Source: G965197405 sp965197405 (GTDB lineage Bacteria; Chloroflexota; Dehalococcoidia; Lucifugimonadales; JAGWBF01). Taken from it: a stretch of DNA of 64,000 bases. The position numbers were made by a program, and so were the translations under genes. The stretch is taken from the NCBI GenBank assembly GCA_965197405.1, contig OZ240206.1:1860001-1924000 (forward strand). The letters are read 5' to 3'. Of this stretch, positions 34,690 through 42,892 are shown one piece after another (the first letter of the stretch is position 1; the number at the start of each line of letters is the position of its first letter). The notes under the pieces are model-generated. The model saw only the letters and a program-made list of their open reading frames with translations. It did no database searches and was not told the origin of the DNA.

Positions 34690-34784
34690 ATCATTCCGAA
34701 CGCAGCGCAGCGAAGTGAGGAATCTAAGGTGCAGGCTTATTCGAGAGCATGGATTTTTAGATTCCTCGCTACGCTCGGAATGAC
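34690..34784. repeat. TCATTCCGAAC...GGAATGAC palindromic element, copy 4
   Basis: Arms ATCATTCCGAACGCAGC and GCTACGCTCGGAATGAC, with internal AGAGCATGGATTTTTAGATT shared almost exactly with the copy at 44763-44881. It starts 17 bases past the ISAs1 target duplication. The motif AGCGTCGAGAATTGAA that follows at about 34826 recurs at about 37918, after another copy. Confidence 0.8.
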
Positions 34785-34925
34785 AGAGGTGAAGGTCTGT
34801 ATTCACCTCTGCCTGGCAGGCAGGTAGCGTCGAGAATTGAAAGACCCTCGCCACCGCACACGGGGACGGTCCGGCCTGACGTTGAGGAATGCCCGGCGGG
34901 GTGATTCCTGGCTACGGCTTGGATT

Positions 34926-35002
34926 TGGCAGGAGCGGGAGGATTCGAACCCCCGACCACCGGTTTTGGAGACCGGCGCTCTACCAAACTGAGCTACGCTC
35001 CT
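34926..35002 (-). tRNA. tRNA-Trp (CCA)
   Basis: On the minus strand: acceptor AGGAGCG pairs with CGCTCCT, anticodon loop CTCCAAA gives CCA, T arm GGGGG-TTCGAAT-CCTCC, discriminator G and encoded CCA at 34926-34928. It is last of three tRNAs in a row. Confidence 0.96.
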
Positions 35003-35009
35003 GAGTGGT

Positions 35010-35087
35010 TGGTACCCCTGGAGGGACTCGAACCCCCGACGCGCGACTTAGGACGCCGCCGCTCTATCCTGACTGAGCTACAGGGGC
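35010..35087 (-). tRNA. tRNA-Arg (CCT)
   Basis: Acceptor GCCCCTG pairs with CAGGGGT (one G-U). Anticodon stem GCGGC/GTCGC with loop GTCCTAA gives CCT, which reads AGG. T arm GGGGG-TTCGAGT-CCCTC and encoded CCA at 35010-35012. Confidence 0.93.
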
Positions 35088-35090
35088 AAG

Positions 35091-35166
35091 TGGTGGAGAT
35101 AGGGGGGCTCGAACCCCCAACCTCGGCATTGCGAACGCCGCGCTCTCCCAATTGAGCTATATCCCC
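35091..35166 (-). tRNA. tRNA-Ala (CGC)
   Basis: Acceptor GGGGATA pairs with TATCTCC. Anticodon stem CGGCG/TGCCG with loop TTCGCAA gives CGC. T arm GGGGG-TTCGAGC-CCCCC and encoded CCA at 35091-35093. It is transcribed first of the three, ahead of Arg and Trp, with spacers of 3 and 7 bases. Confidence 0.94.
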
Positions 35167-35271
35167 ACGCATCTTCCCGTTTGCGAAGATGGTCCCAGTC
35201 CTGATCTTCTCCAAAAATCGTATATCAACCCGTCGCCCGTGTCAAGCCAGGCCCCGGAGCTTTTTAACCCT

Positions 35272-36069
35272 TCAGTCCCTTTGACTCAAGAGATTACCCA
35301 CGCGCTCTTTGAACAGGTCCTCTATGATGGGTATCTTCTCCACGTCGGTCAGCCCGCTATGTATGGGCGTTATGGAGATCTGGTTGTGCCGCAGCGCCCA
35401 TATATCGGTGTTTTCGTCCTGGGGCTGGTGGATGGGCTTATTGCGGGCGACCCAATAGTATTCACGTCTACCGTCGGTCCCGCTAGTCACCGATTCCCCG
35501 TAGCTCCTGCCGCCCAGGTGTGTTATCCTCACACCCTCTATCTTCTCCAAGGGTTCGTTGGGTATGTTTACGTTAATCAAAGCGGGGGGCAGGGTGGCCC
35601 CTTCGAGCAGCCTGCCGGCCAGAATCTTGAGAAAGGCGGCGGCTACTTCGTAGCGCACATCTTTTATAGCGCCTACGGAGATGGCTACAGAGGGGTAGCC
35701 CCTGAAGTAGCCCTGGAAAGCCGCCCCCACCGTGCCGGATATTAGCACGTCCTGTCCCAGGTTTGATCCCTGATTTATGCCTGAGACCACCAGGTCTACC
35801 GGGCCGACCAGACGCTCAAGGGCTAGAACGCAGCTATCTCCCGGGGTGCCTTCCACCGAATACGAGGTGATGCCATTCACGCCGCCGCTTACCTGGGGAG
35901 AGACCTTGCTGGCGCGTATGGGGACGTGCAGGGTTAGAGAGGTGCCAACACCACTCTGCTCACGGTCGGGCGCCACTACAAAGATTTCCCCGGCCTCCTT
36001 CAAGGCCTCCACGGCGGCCCACAGACCCGGGGAGCTAATGCCATCATCGTTTGTGACGAGTATCTTCAA
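35272..36069 (-). CDS. surE: 5'/3'-nucleotidase SurE
   Basis: 265 residues from the TTG at 36069 (KILVTNDDGISSPGLWA), chosen because GGAG lies eight bases upstream and SurE proteins begin at this point; a longer frame to 36102 adds 11 non-conserved residues. Metal motifs NDDG (residues 6-9), SGVGTSLTLH and SGINQGSNLGQDVLISGTVGAA are typical of the acid-phosphatase-like SurE fold, which dephosphorylates nucleoside monophosphates. It stands between the tRNA cluster and cysteine synthase on the same strand, 48 bases from the latter. Confidence 0.92.
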   Translation of the reverse strand: MKILVTNDDGISSPGLWAAVEALKEAGEIFVVAPDREQSGVGTSLTLHVPIRASKVSPQVSGGVNGITSYSVEGTPGDSCVLALERLVGPVDLVVSGINQGSNLGQDVLISGTVGAAFQGYFRGYPSVAISVGAIKDVRYEVAAAFLKILAGRLLEGATLPPALINVNIPNEPLEKIEGVRITHLGGRSYGESVTSGTDGRREYYWVARNKPIHQPQDENTDIWALRHNQISITPIHSGLTDVEKIPIIEDLFKERVGNLLSQRD

Positions 36070-36117
36070 GCTAATATCTCCATATGAAATAAGGACTAAC
36101 AACCGCCAGGGTTGCCC

Positions 36118-37032
36118 TCACATGGGGAAGGTCAGGTATCTCTCCCCGGTGTCGGCAAGCACGGTGACCACCGTCTTGCCCTCACCCAGGCGCTGGGCCG
36201 TTGCCAGGGAAGCGACCACGTTGGCCCCCGAGGATATGCCCACCAACAGTCCCTCCTCTCTGGCCAGGCGCAGGGACATCTGGGCAGCTTCCTCGTCGGT
36301 GACGGGTATAATTTCATCTATGATCCCTCGGTCCAGCAGAGGCGGCACGAAGTCCGCCCCTATTCCCGGTATGGCATGGGACCCGGGCCTGCTTCGGGCA
36401 AGGACTTGAGAGGTGGCAGGCTCCACAGCCACGATCATCACAGAGGGGTTTTCCTCTTTTAGCCTTTCACCCACCCCGATGAGCGTCCCTCCGGTGCCCA
36501 CGCCGGCCACGAAGGCGTCTACCTTCCCCCTGGTGTCCTCGATTATCTCTCTTCCGGTGGTCTCGCGGTGCACCCGGACGACGGATGGATTGCTGAAAAC
36601 ATCCAGGACTACACACTGCGCGCTTGATCTCGCCATAGCTTCCGCCCCTTTATACGCGCCTTCCATACTCAGGTGCGCCGGGGTCAATCGTATATCCACC
36701 CCGTAGCGGGCGAGGAGTCTCCGTCGTTCGGGCGGCGCGTTTTCCGGCATGAAGATGACCAGGCTATATCCCCTGGCGGCGGCGACCATGGCGAGGGCTA
36801 TGCCGCTATTGCCGCTGGTCGCCTCCACAATCGTGTACCCGGGCCGGAGCGTGCCCTGCGTCTCCGCCTCCACCACCATAGCCAGGGCTATGCGGTCCTT
36901 GATACTGCCGCCAGGGTTGAAGCTTTCCACCTTCCCCAAGACCTGCGCGTACCCGTCTTCCACGACTTTTCGCAATCTGACCAGAGGAGTGTTGCCCACC
37001 AGGTCCAGTACGCTCCCTGCCACCCCCTCCAT
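36118..37032 (-). CDS. cysK: Cysteine synthase (O-acetylserine sulfhydrylase)
   Basis: 304 residues from the ATG at 37032, backed by GAGGAGGG six bases upstream; a longer frame to 37092 lacks support. PLP-enzyme motifs: VGNTPLVRL (residues 11-19), FNPGGSIKDRIAL with the Schiff-base Lys (about 35-47), EATSGNSGIALAMVAAARGY, and the phosphate-binding VAGVGTGGTLIGVGERL. The C-terminus has DEEAAQMSLRLAREEGLLVGISSGAN. CysK and CysM are hard to separate by eye, so the symbol is provisional. A sulfur-assimilation role is expected. Confidence 0.88.
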   Translation of the reverse strand: MEGVAGSVLDLVGNTPLVRLRKVVEDGYAQVLGKVESFNPGGSIKDRIALAMVVEAETQGTLRPGYTIVEATSGNSGIALAMVAAARGYSLVIFMPENAPPERRRLLARYGVDIRLTPAHLSMEGAYKGAEAMARSSAQCVVLDVFSNPSVVRVHRETTGREIIEDTRGKVDAFVAGVGTGGTLIGVGERLKEENPSVMIVAVEPATSQVLARSRPGSHAIPGIGADFVPPLLDRGIIDEIIPVTDEEAAQMSLRLAREEGLLVGISSGANVVASLATAQRLGEGKTVVTVLADTGERYLTFPM

Positions 37033-37225
37033 AGACACCCTCCTCGCCACAGCTAGGAAAGCCATTTTGGCACAGAGCGGGATGAGCGTCAAGGCGATAA
37101 TAATTCCGGAGGCGGCCTACAGCGGAATCTGATCAGGTGAATAGCAAGGGTGTTGCCGGAGGCCGGGCAGTGGAGGCAAGGTTAGCGATAGAGTGGGGCT
37201 GCGATATGGGTTACGGGGTGATGGG

Positions 37226-37708
37226 CTAGCCGACCTCCAGCCCTTTGATGGCCTGTAGGAGCCGGGCCATCTCTATGGCTCCGACGGCGGCGTTGTAGCC
37301 CAGGTTCCCCGACTTCCCGCCCGCGCGGTTGATGGCCTGGTCCATGTTCTCGGTGGTGAGGACTCCGAAGGAGACCGGCACACCGGTATCCAGGGCCGCC
37401 CTGCCGATGCCGCCGGACGCGTGGCCGGCTACCATGTCGTAGTGAGTCGTCTCCCCACGGATGACGGCCCCCAGGCATACGATAGAATCGTGCTGGCGGG
37501 TCTGGGCCAGGGCCTTGGCCGCGATGGGCAACTCGAAGGAGCCCGGCACCCAGACCACGAGGGTATCCTCTTCTCTGACGCCGTGGGATGCGAGGGCATC
37601 CTGTGCGCCCTCCAGAAGTTTCTGAGTGACGAACTGGTTGAAACGGGCTACTACAATGGCTATGTGAAGCCCTTGCCCTTGAAGGTCCCCCTTGAGCTCT
37701 CTCGCCAA
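37226..37708 (-). CDS. ribH: 6,7-dimethyl-8-ribityllumazine synthase
   Basis: 160 residues with a TTG start. IAIVVARFNQFVTQKLLEGAQDAL contains the substrate-binding FN; VVWVPGSFELPIAAKAL is the family's VPGAFE(L/I)P segment; IVCLGAVIRGETTHYDMVAG and VSFGVLTTENMDQAINRAGGKSGNLG complete the pattern, including the catalytic His (THYD). It makes 6,7-dimethyl-8-ribityllumazine, the penultimate step to riboflavin. The other rib genes are not in this window. Confidence 0.94.
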   Translation of the reverse strand: MARELKGDLQGQGLHIAIVVARFNQFVTQKLLEGAQDALASHGVREEDTLVVWVPGSFELPIAAKALAQTRQHDSIVCLGAVIRGETTHYDMVAGHASGGIGRAALDTGVPVSFGVLTTENMDQAINRAGGKSGNLGYNAAVGAIEMARLLQAIKGLEVG

Positions 37709-37745
37709 GATTGGTCCCTACCTTTCGACCCCGTGCCATCCAATT

Positions 37746-37868
37746 GTCACCCCGAGCAGAGCGAGGGGTCTAAAGTCCTAGTTGACCGCTGTGTTTTTCT
37801 GGCCGGTACGCCTTGATTCCGGTTCCTGTTAGGCGCCATTTCAGATTCCTCGCTGCGCTCGGAATGAC
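37746..37868. repeat. GTCACCCCGAGC...GGAATGAC palindromic element, copy 5
   Basis: It occupies part of the 330-base gap between ribH and the disulfide oxidoreductase. Arms GTCACCCCGAGCAGAGCG and CGCTGCGCTCGGAATGAC. The interior GGCGCCATTTCAG and TTGATTCCGGTTCC match, in reverse, the copy at 16985-17119. The remainder of the gap (37869-38038) shows no gene; AGCGTCGAGAATTGAA near 37918 repeats the motif near 34826. Confidence 0.78.
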
Positions 37869-38038
37869 GTGTGGGGAGCGTTTTGGAATGACACGCGGCG
37901 AGGGCGCGTGCTAGCCCAGCGTCGAGAATTGAATGGCCCTGCCTTTCGACCCCGTACCCCTTGACCATTTCCTACTCTGGGCGTCGAGCTTGGAGCAAGC
38001 CGTTGCTCCGATGGTCCAGCGTTCCAGCAAGGGGAATC

Positions 38039-38746
38039 CTATGAGGTCTCCTTTATCCCTGCCTCCAGCACTCTCTCGACAAACTGCGCCTCGGGGACAG
38101 CCCCCACGAACTGCACTTGCGGCGGCACCCCTGCGAGTTGGGACTCGGCGCCCATTACCGTCTTGGGGACGCCCCGGACGGCGTACGCCTGAGCAAGGGC
38201 GGGGAACTCTTCCACCTCGACCACGTCCGCGGTGATCAGAGAGTTCTCCATGGCTATGGCGTGGGCCAGCCTGGCCACACTGGGGCAGTACCCTCAAGAG
38301 GGTGTGACAAACACCTGGATATGCACCTGTTGGTTCACCTTGCGCAACTTCTTCCGCGTATCCATAGTGAGGGGGCTTACGCCCCGGGACAGGGTCTTGA
38401 TGTTCTCTATGATGATGGGAAACTCGTACCCCATTGGTATGCCGTAAAACTTCAACCGGCCGTTGTCGTCATCGCCCATGACAATGGCGGGTATGCGCTC
38501 TACGCCGTACTTCTCCGTCTCTTCGGGCTGGCTATAGAAGTCGTAGACCTCCAGGTGAAGCTTGGGCGAAAGGGCGGTGAGCTCTTCCATAAGCTGCTGG
38601 GTCTCGGGGCAGTGCTTGCATTCCCTGCCCGGAATGGATAGGAGGGAGGAGCCTTGGGTGAAAAGCCTTATGGTTACATCCTTCTTCAGGTCCTTGCGGA
38701 ACTCCCTCTTCAGGATGTCCCTGTCAGCGTCGGCTATGATGGGCAT
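38039..38746 (-). CDS. Predicted selenoprotein: two-domain protein disulfide oxidoreductase
   Basis: One continuous frame of 236 codons interrupted only by TGA at 38294-38296. The first thioredoxin-like half has GRECKHCPETQQLMEEL (CxxC near residue 40) and the cis-Pro in GVERIPAIVMG. The second half reads IQVFVTPS-U-GYCPSVARLAHAIAMEN and later RGVPKTV with its cis-Pro. The TGA takes the place of the first Cys of the second CxxC (homologues have TPTCPYC), giving UGYC. GAGGAGG precedes the ATG. A hairpin with an AGGCT loop follows 21 bases on. The alternatives are a nonsense mutation or two separate proteins, both less likely given the exact position. Confidence 0.85.
38261..38278 (-). promoter_or_regulatory. 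Candidate bacterial SECIS hairpin in the disulfide oxidoreductase gene
   Basis: On the minus strand GTGGCC pairs with GGCC(C)AC, six pairs with one bulged C, around loop AGGCT. The loop begins 21 bases after the TGA. The E. coli fdhF SECIS loop is AGGUCU, so both size and the leading AGG resemble it. The hairpin lies within the coding sequence, as bacterial SECIS elements do. Confidence 0.65.
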
Positions 38747-38794
38747 TATACCTCCTCGTGAACCGTATCGTCGCGAGATGTAGTTGAGGACAGT

Positions 38795-39451
38795 TTACAA
38801 TGGATCGTCCCTCTTATCTACCCCCTGCAGGGACTCCGGCTCCTCTCGGAGGGCGCGCTGGATATGAAAGAGGCGCTGGAGCAGGGTAAAAAGGGATACC
38901 GCCGCTATAATTATCAAGATTATCTCCAGGGAGCGCAGCCCGAGGATGAGGCCCAGGGAGAGCAGCGCCACCCGTTCGGGGCGGGTCATCAGGCCGGTCC
39001 GGGTGTTGATGCCCAGGCCCTCGCCCCTAGCCCGGAGGTAGCTGACCATCTGGGAGGTTATCAGCGCCAGGATGATGACCACTATGAAGAAGAGCAGCCT
39101 TCCATCGCCCAGGTCGGCGCGCAGGCCGTAGACAGCCATGCCCAGGAAAAGGGCGGCCTCGCCCAGCCGGTCCATCACCGAGTCCAGGAGTGCCCCGAAT
39201 CTGGTCGTCTTGCCCGTGAGACGGGCCAGCGCGCCATCCATCAGGTCGAGTACGCTGCCAACCAGGAACACCGCGCCGCCCGCCAGGAGGAAGCCGGAGC
39301 CTACCAGGGCGGCGGCAGCCACGGAGACGGAAAAGCCCAGTATGGTTACGATGTTGGGGGTAAAGCCAAGCGCGTTGAGCGCCCTGGCCCCGGGCACCTC
39401 AACGTAGCGCAGGACGGCAGCCCTAAACTGCTCTCTGCCCGGAAATCCCAT
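38795..39451 (-). CDS. CDP-alcohol phosphatidyltransferase (phosphatidylinositol-phosphate synthase-like)
   Basis: 218 residues, polytopic membrane protein with about six helices. The signature D(x2)DG(x2)AR(x8)G(x3)D(x3)D is complete: DLMDGALARLTGKTTRFGALLDSVMD near residues 68-93. The later GLMTRPERVALLSLG resembles the inositol-phosphate-using branch. It would join CDP-diacylglycerol to inositol phosphate. The gene overlaps the PimA-like glycosyltransferase gene by 29 bases, and inositol-1-phosphate synthase lies just upstream. Context supports phosphatidylinositol phosphate synthesis more than PgsA-type phosphatidylglycerol synthesis. Confidence 0.82.
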   Translation of the reverse strand: MGFPGREQFRAAVLRYVEVPGARALNALGFTPNIVTILGFSVSVAAAALVGSGFLLAGGAVFLVGSVLDLMDGALARLTGKTTRFGALLDSVMDRLGEAALFLGMAVYGLRADLGDGRLLFFIVVIILALITSQMVSYLRARGEGLGINTRTGLMTRPERVALLSLGLILGLRSLEIILIIIAAVSLFTLLQRLFHIQRALREEPESLQGVDKRDDPL

Positions 39452-40589
39452 CGGCTACTTCTCGGCTATTTCTCCGGTTATTTCTGATGAGGTCCAGGTA
39501 ATAGTCCATAACCTCCTGCGCCACCCTCTCCCAGCTATACCGCTCCACAGTCTGGCGTCCCATCTCGCCCATCCGTGAGCGCAGGCCCGGGTCTTGTATC
39601 AGCACGGCCAGGGCTTCGGCCAGGGATGCGCTGTCCCTGGGAGGGACCATCAGTCCCTGCTCGCCATGATTCAGCACGGCGGAGTAGCCCTCGATGGCGG
39701 AGGCTACTATAGGCCTTCCCGATGCCATAGCCTCCAGGAGGACTATGCCGAAGCTCTCCCTTCCGGTAGCGGGAGCGCAGCATATATGGGCGCTCTTGTA
39801 ATATCGGGGCAGCTCCGCATAGGGCACGTTGCCCAGGAAGACCACATCTTTGAGGTTCCGCTCGCTGATGGTGCGGTGGCAGTCCTTGTCCAGGTTGCCC
39901 GGCCCCACCACCACCAACCGGATGTCCGGGAAGTCCCACTTGAGCCTGCCGTAGGCCTCCAGGAGGTACCGGAGGCCCTTCCGCTTCTCCATCCGGCCAA
40001 CGAAGAGGATGTTCAGCTTGCCGTCGTTTAGCTCCGGTATGGGCAGCCTCTCGGATGAGAAGTAGGCGACGTCTATACCGTTGGGGATGATGCGGTACTC
40101 TCCCCGGAAGAACCGGCTCACGTATTTGTGGGCTGCGGGCGATACTGCGATGCGGCCATCCAGCCTCTTGAACCAGTGTTTGAGGACGGGGTGGGACCAC
40201 CCGTAGTTCCTGAACCGGCCATGAGAAGCATGGAAGGTCCCCACGTTCAGGGCGTTGGAAGGCTGGAGGGCAAAGAGGGAAAGGACGGGCATCAGCGGTT
40301 CGTGGAGGTGGACCACGTCGAAGCGCTCCCTGGCCAGCAGGTCTCTTATCTTGCTATGGAGCCATATGGACAGCGTGAGCCTGGCCGTGGAGCCGGCTGC
40401 GGGTATGGGTACGGACCTTCCGAGGGGCACGAAGTTGCTGTCCTCCGGCATTCTCGCTGCCGGAGAGTGGGGGGCGAGAATCTTCACCTGATGGCCCATG
40501 AGGGTGAACTGGTGGGCAAGCTGGGAGATGTGTACGGTCACCCCGCCCGGCCATGTGAAGTCATAGGGTGAGACCAGCGCTATTTTCAT
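39423..40589 (-). CDS. GT4 glycosyltransferase, PimA-like
   Basis: 388 residues from the ATG at 40589. GT-B fold: MKIALVSPYDFTWPGGVTVHISQLAHQF at the N-terminus, VVHLHEPLMPVLSLFAL and VGTFHASHGRFRNYG (acceptor side), and FVGRMEKRKGLRYLLEAYGRL and GRESFGIVLLEAMASGRPIVASAIEGYSAVL (nucleotide-sugar side, with the EX7E-like pair). The HEPLMP and GTFHA segments are characteristic of phosphatidyl-myo-inositol mannosyltransferases. It sits between the phosphatidyltransferase gene and inositol-1-phosphate synthase, consistent with adding mannose to phosphatidylinositol. The sugar donor is inferred. Confidence 0.82.
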   Translation of the reverse strand: MKIALVSPYDFTWPGGVTVHISQLAHQFTLMGHQVKILAPHSPAARMPEDSNFVPLGRSVPIPAAGSTARLTLSIWLHSKIRDLLARERFDVVHLHEPLMPVLSLFALQPSNALNVGTFHASHGRFRNYGWSHPVLKHWFKRLDGRIAVSPAAHKYVSRFFRGEYRIIPNGIDVAYFSSERLPIPELNDGKLNILFVGRMEKRKGLRYLLEAYGRLKWDFPDIRLVVVGPGNLDKDCHRTISERNLKDVVFLGNVPYAELPRYYKSAHICCAPATGRESFGIVLLEAMASGRPIVASAIEGYSAVLNHGEQGLMVPPRDSASLAEALAVLIQDPGLRSRMGEMGRQTVERYSWERVAQEVMDYYLDLIRNNRRNSREVADGISGQRAV

Positions 40590-40612
40590 AGGCGGCAACT
40601 CTGACTATCTTA

Positions 40613-40798
40613 GAGGGTGTTTAATAAGTCCTCGCAACCGGTCACCTGTCACCCCCTGTTCAAGCCAGGGGCAGGCTCTGAGCGAAGCGAAGGGTCTAAA
40701 ATCCTTGCTTTCTTGGACGTGCTGTTGCCCAAGCATTTTAGATTCCTCACTCCGTTCGGAATGACAGGGATGGGCTGCAATTGCTTCGGAACATCCTC
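40613..40798. mobile_element. 186-bp MITE, copy 2, at the end of ino1
   Basis: The reverse-orientation relative of the 15418-15604 element (GAGGGTGTTTAATAAG at the left end, AACATCCTC at the right), with a TTA target duplication at 40610-40612 and 40799-40801. The right TTA is, on the minus strand, the TAA stop codon of inositol-1-phosphate synthase. Confidence 0.85.
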
Positions 40799-41875
40799 TT
40801 AGGCTTCCCTGCCCTCGATGAAGGCATCCACCATCTGCCGTGCCGCATCGTCAGTGTACTGCACAGGGGGCGATTTCATAAAGTAGGCAGAGGGGCCCAC
40901 GATGGCGCCGCTCATCTCCCTATCCATAGCCAGCTTGCAGCACCGGATGGCGTCCACCACCACCCCTGCCGAGTTGGGGCTGTCCCATACCTCCAGCTTC
41001 AGCTCGAGGTTGATGGGCGCTCCCCCAAAGAGCTTCCCTTCCATCCTTATGTAGCACCACTTCCGGTCATCCAGCCAGGGAACGTAGTCGCTGGGGCCTA
41101 CGTGTACATCTTCGTCTTCGATACGGTGGTCCAGCTGGGAGGTGACGGAGTTGGTCTTCGATATTTTCTTGGACACCAACCTCTCCCTCTCCAGCATGTT
41201 CAGAAAGTCTGTGTTGCCTCCAAAGTTCAGCTGGTAAGTGCGGTCCACCTCCACGCCCCGGTCCTCGAACAGGCGGGTAAGGACGCGGTGGGTGATGGTG
41301 GCTCCCACCTGGGACTTTATATCGTCGCCGATTATGGGCAGACCCCTGTCCTTGAAACGCTTCTGCCAGTAAGCCTCCCTGGCGATGAACACGGGGATGC
41401 AGTTCACCAGGGCGCACCCTGCGGAGAGGACCTGCTCCACGTACCACTTGGTAGCCATTTCACTGCCTACGGGGAGGTAGTTCACCACCACGTCACATTG
41501 CCGCTCCTTCAATATGCCTACGATGTCGGAGGTAGAGCCGGGGGTCTTCTGGACCAGGTCGGAGACGTATTTGCCGATGCCGTCATGGGTCATACCCCGG
41601 TCCACGGGCAGGCCGAGGTGGGGTACGTCTGCAAACTTGATGGTGTTGTTGGGGGGGGCGAAGATGGCCTCTGAGAGGTCCTTCCCTACTTTGTTAACGT
41701 CTATGTCGAAGGCGGCCACGAACTCTATGTCTCCGATGCCATAACCCCCAACATTGGGATGCATGATCCCCGGTATATCCTCATCTCCGGAAACGTGCTG
41801 GTACTTATGCACTCCCTGGACCAGCGAGGAGGCACAGTTTCCAACCCCAATGACGGCGGTCCTTATCTTGCCCAC
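40799..41875 (-). CDS. ino1: Myo-inositol-1-phosphate synthase
   Basis: 358 residues, GTG start with GGAG nine bases upstream. NAD-binding and active-site patterns: AVIGVGNCASSLVQGVHKY (residues 6-24), PNVGGYGIGDIEFVAAFDID, VVVNYLPVGSEMATKWYVEQVL, the NCIPVFIA turn, IGDDIKSQVGATITHRVL and YQLNFGGNTDFLNM. It converts glucose-6-phosphate to inositol-1-phosphate. It is the first gene of a unit with the PimA-like and phosphatidyltransferase genes, separated by the MITE, which left its stop codon intact. Confidence 0.92.
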   Translation of the reverse strand: MGKIRTAVIGVGNCASSLVQGVHKYQHVSGDEDIPGIMHPNVGGYGIGDIEFVAAFDIDVNKVGKDLSEAIFAPPNNTIKFADVPHLGLPVDRGMTHDGIGKYVSDLVQKTPGSTSDIVGILKERQCDVVVNYLPVGSEMATKWYVEQVLSAGCALVNCIPVFIAREAYWQKRFKDRGLPIIGDDIKSQVGATITHRVLTRLFEDRGVEVDRTYQLNFGGNTDFLNMLERERLVSKKISKTNSVTSQLDHRIEDEDVHVGPSDYVPWLDDRKWCYIRMEGKLFGGAPINLELKLEVWDSPNSAGVVVDAIRCCKLAMDREMSGAIVGPSAYFMKSPPVQYTDDAARQMVDAFIEGREA

Positions 41876-42079
41876 GCCCTGTCTCCTTTCTCTACCCTTG
41901 CCCGGTCTATCCCCGCCTGCCTGAAGCAGGCAGACGTGTCTGGACGAAACCCGCTTGACTGTAGAAGCGGCTGAATTGTAGCAGTTTTAGAGGGTCAAGG
42001 CAAGGGATTTGGGCAGGCGGCGGTAATCAAATCACGAAACTTTTTCATTGGCCCAATAGAGACGAAAGGATACAAAGGG

Positions 42080-42085
42080 TATAAT
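42080..42085 (+). promoter_or_regulatory. Candidate -10 box for lepB
   Basis: TATAAT in the context GGGTATAATATAGTGG, 75 bases before the lepB ATG. No clear -35 element at the right spacing, so only a candidate. Confidence 0.35.
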
Positions 42086-42159
42086 ATAGTGGTATATGTT
42101 ACGTGTAATGTAAACGCTGACCGGCGACCATCTCCTGAACCGGCCCACAGACTCCGCCT

Positions 42160-42792
42160 ATGTCGCACATATTAAGAGAGCTCCTGGAAGCTGTTGTACT
42201 GGCCCTCCTGGTGTTCTTCGTCATCAGGATAAGCATCCAGAACTTCCGTGTTGAAGGCTACAGCATGAGGCCCACCCTGGACGGGGGCGAGTATCTCGTG
42301 GTAAACAAGCTGTCCTACTTCCGGATAGACATGAGACGCCTCGCCAGGCTTGTGCCTTTCTGGGAGGTGGACACCCAGGAGGAGAACTACCTGCCCTTCT
42401 CTCATCCGCCCGAACGCGGCGACGTAATAGTTTTCCACGCTTCCACAAGGCCGCAGAGGGACTTTGTAAAAAGGGTTATCGGCCTTCCGGGTGAGAGGGT
42501 AAGGATAACCTCAGGCAAGGTTTACGTTAACGACAAGCAGGTGAAGGAGCCATACCTGGACTATATCAACCCTTCCGAGTCCATGGACTGCATCCCGAAA
42601 CTGAAGCGTTTTAACTGTAGGCTCCAGGACGAGCAATACTTCGTGATGGGGGACAACCGGGATAACAGCAACGATTCACGAGACTGGGGGCCCGTACACC
42701 TGGAGGACATCGTGGGCAAAGTGTGGTTCATCTACTGGCCCCTGTCCGAGCTTCCGATACCCTTCTTCAAGAAAGTTGACGAGCAAGGGTAG
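42160..42792 (+). CDS. lepB: Signal peptidase I
   Basis: 210 residues. One N-terminal transmembrane helix (ELLEAVVLALLVFFVIRISI) is followed by the catalytic Ser box EGYSMRPTLDGGEYLVVNK (Ser near residue 38), GDVIVFHAS, the catalytic Lys segment KRVIGLPGERV (near 107) and the GDNRDNSNDSRDWGPV box. It cleaves Sec and Tat signal peptides at the outer face of the membrane, which the many exported lipoproteins and proteins in this window need. Single-gene unit between the inositol genes and the zinc cluster. Confidence 0.95.
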   Translation: MSHILRELLEAVVLALLVFFVIRISIQNFRVEGYSMRPTLDGGEYLVVNKLSYFRIDMRRLARLVPFWEVDTQEENYLPFSHPPERGDVIVFHASTRPQRDFVKRVIGLPGERVRITSGKVYVNDKQVKEPYLDYINPSESMDCIPKLKRFNCRLQDEQYFVMGDNRDNSNDSRDWGPVHLEDIVGKVWFIYWPLSELPIPFFKKVDEQG

Positions 42793-42868
42793 CAGGGGTG
42801 GAGACCGGCGAAACCAAGAAACCCTGATTGACAATCAGCCCGTCCGGTGGTAGGCTCGTACCCGGATA

Positions 42869-42881
42869 GATACTTAGTATC
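42869..42881. promoter_or_regulatory. Candidate Zur/Fur operator before the regulator gene
   Basis: The palindrome GATACTTAGTATC (GATAC/GTATC arms) ends 11 bases before the regulator's ATG. A similar GATACTATATC stands before znuA at 43368-43378, so both may be bound by the regulator (autoregulation and znuA repression). Confidence 0.5.
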
Positions 42882-42892
42882 AAGAAGGAACG

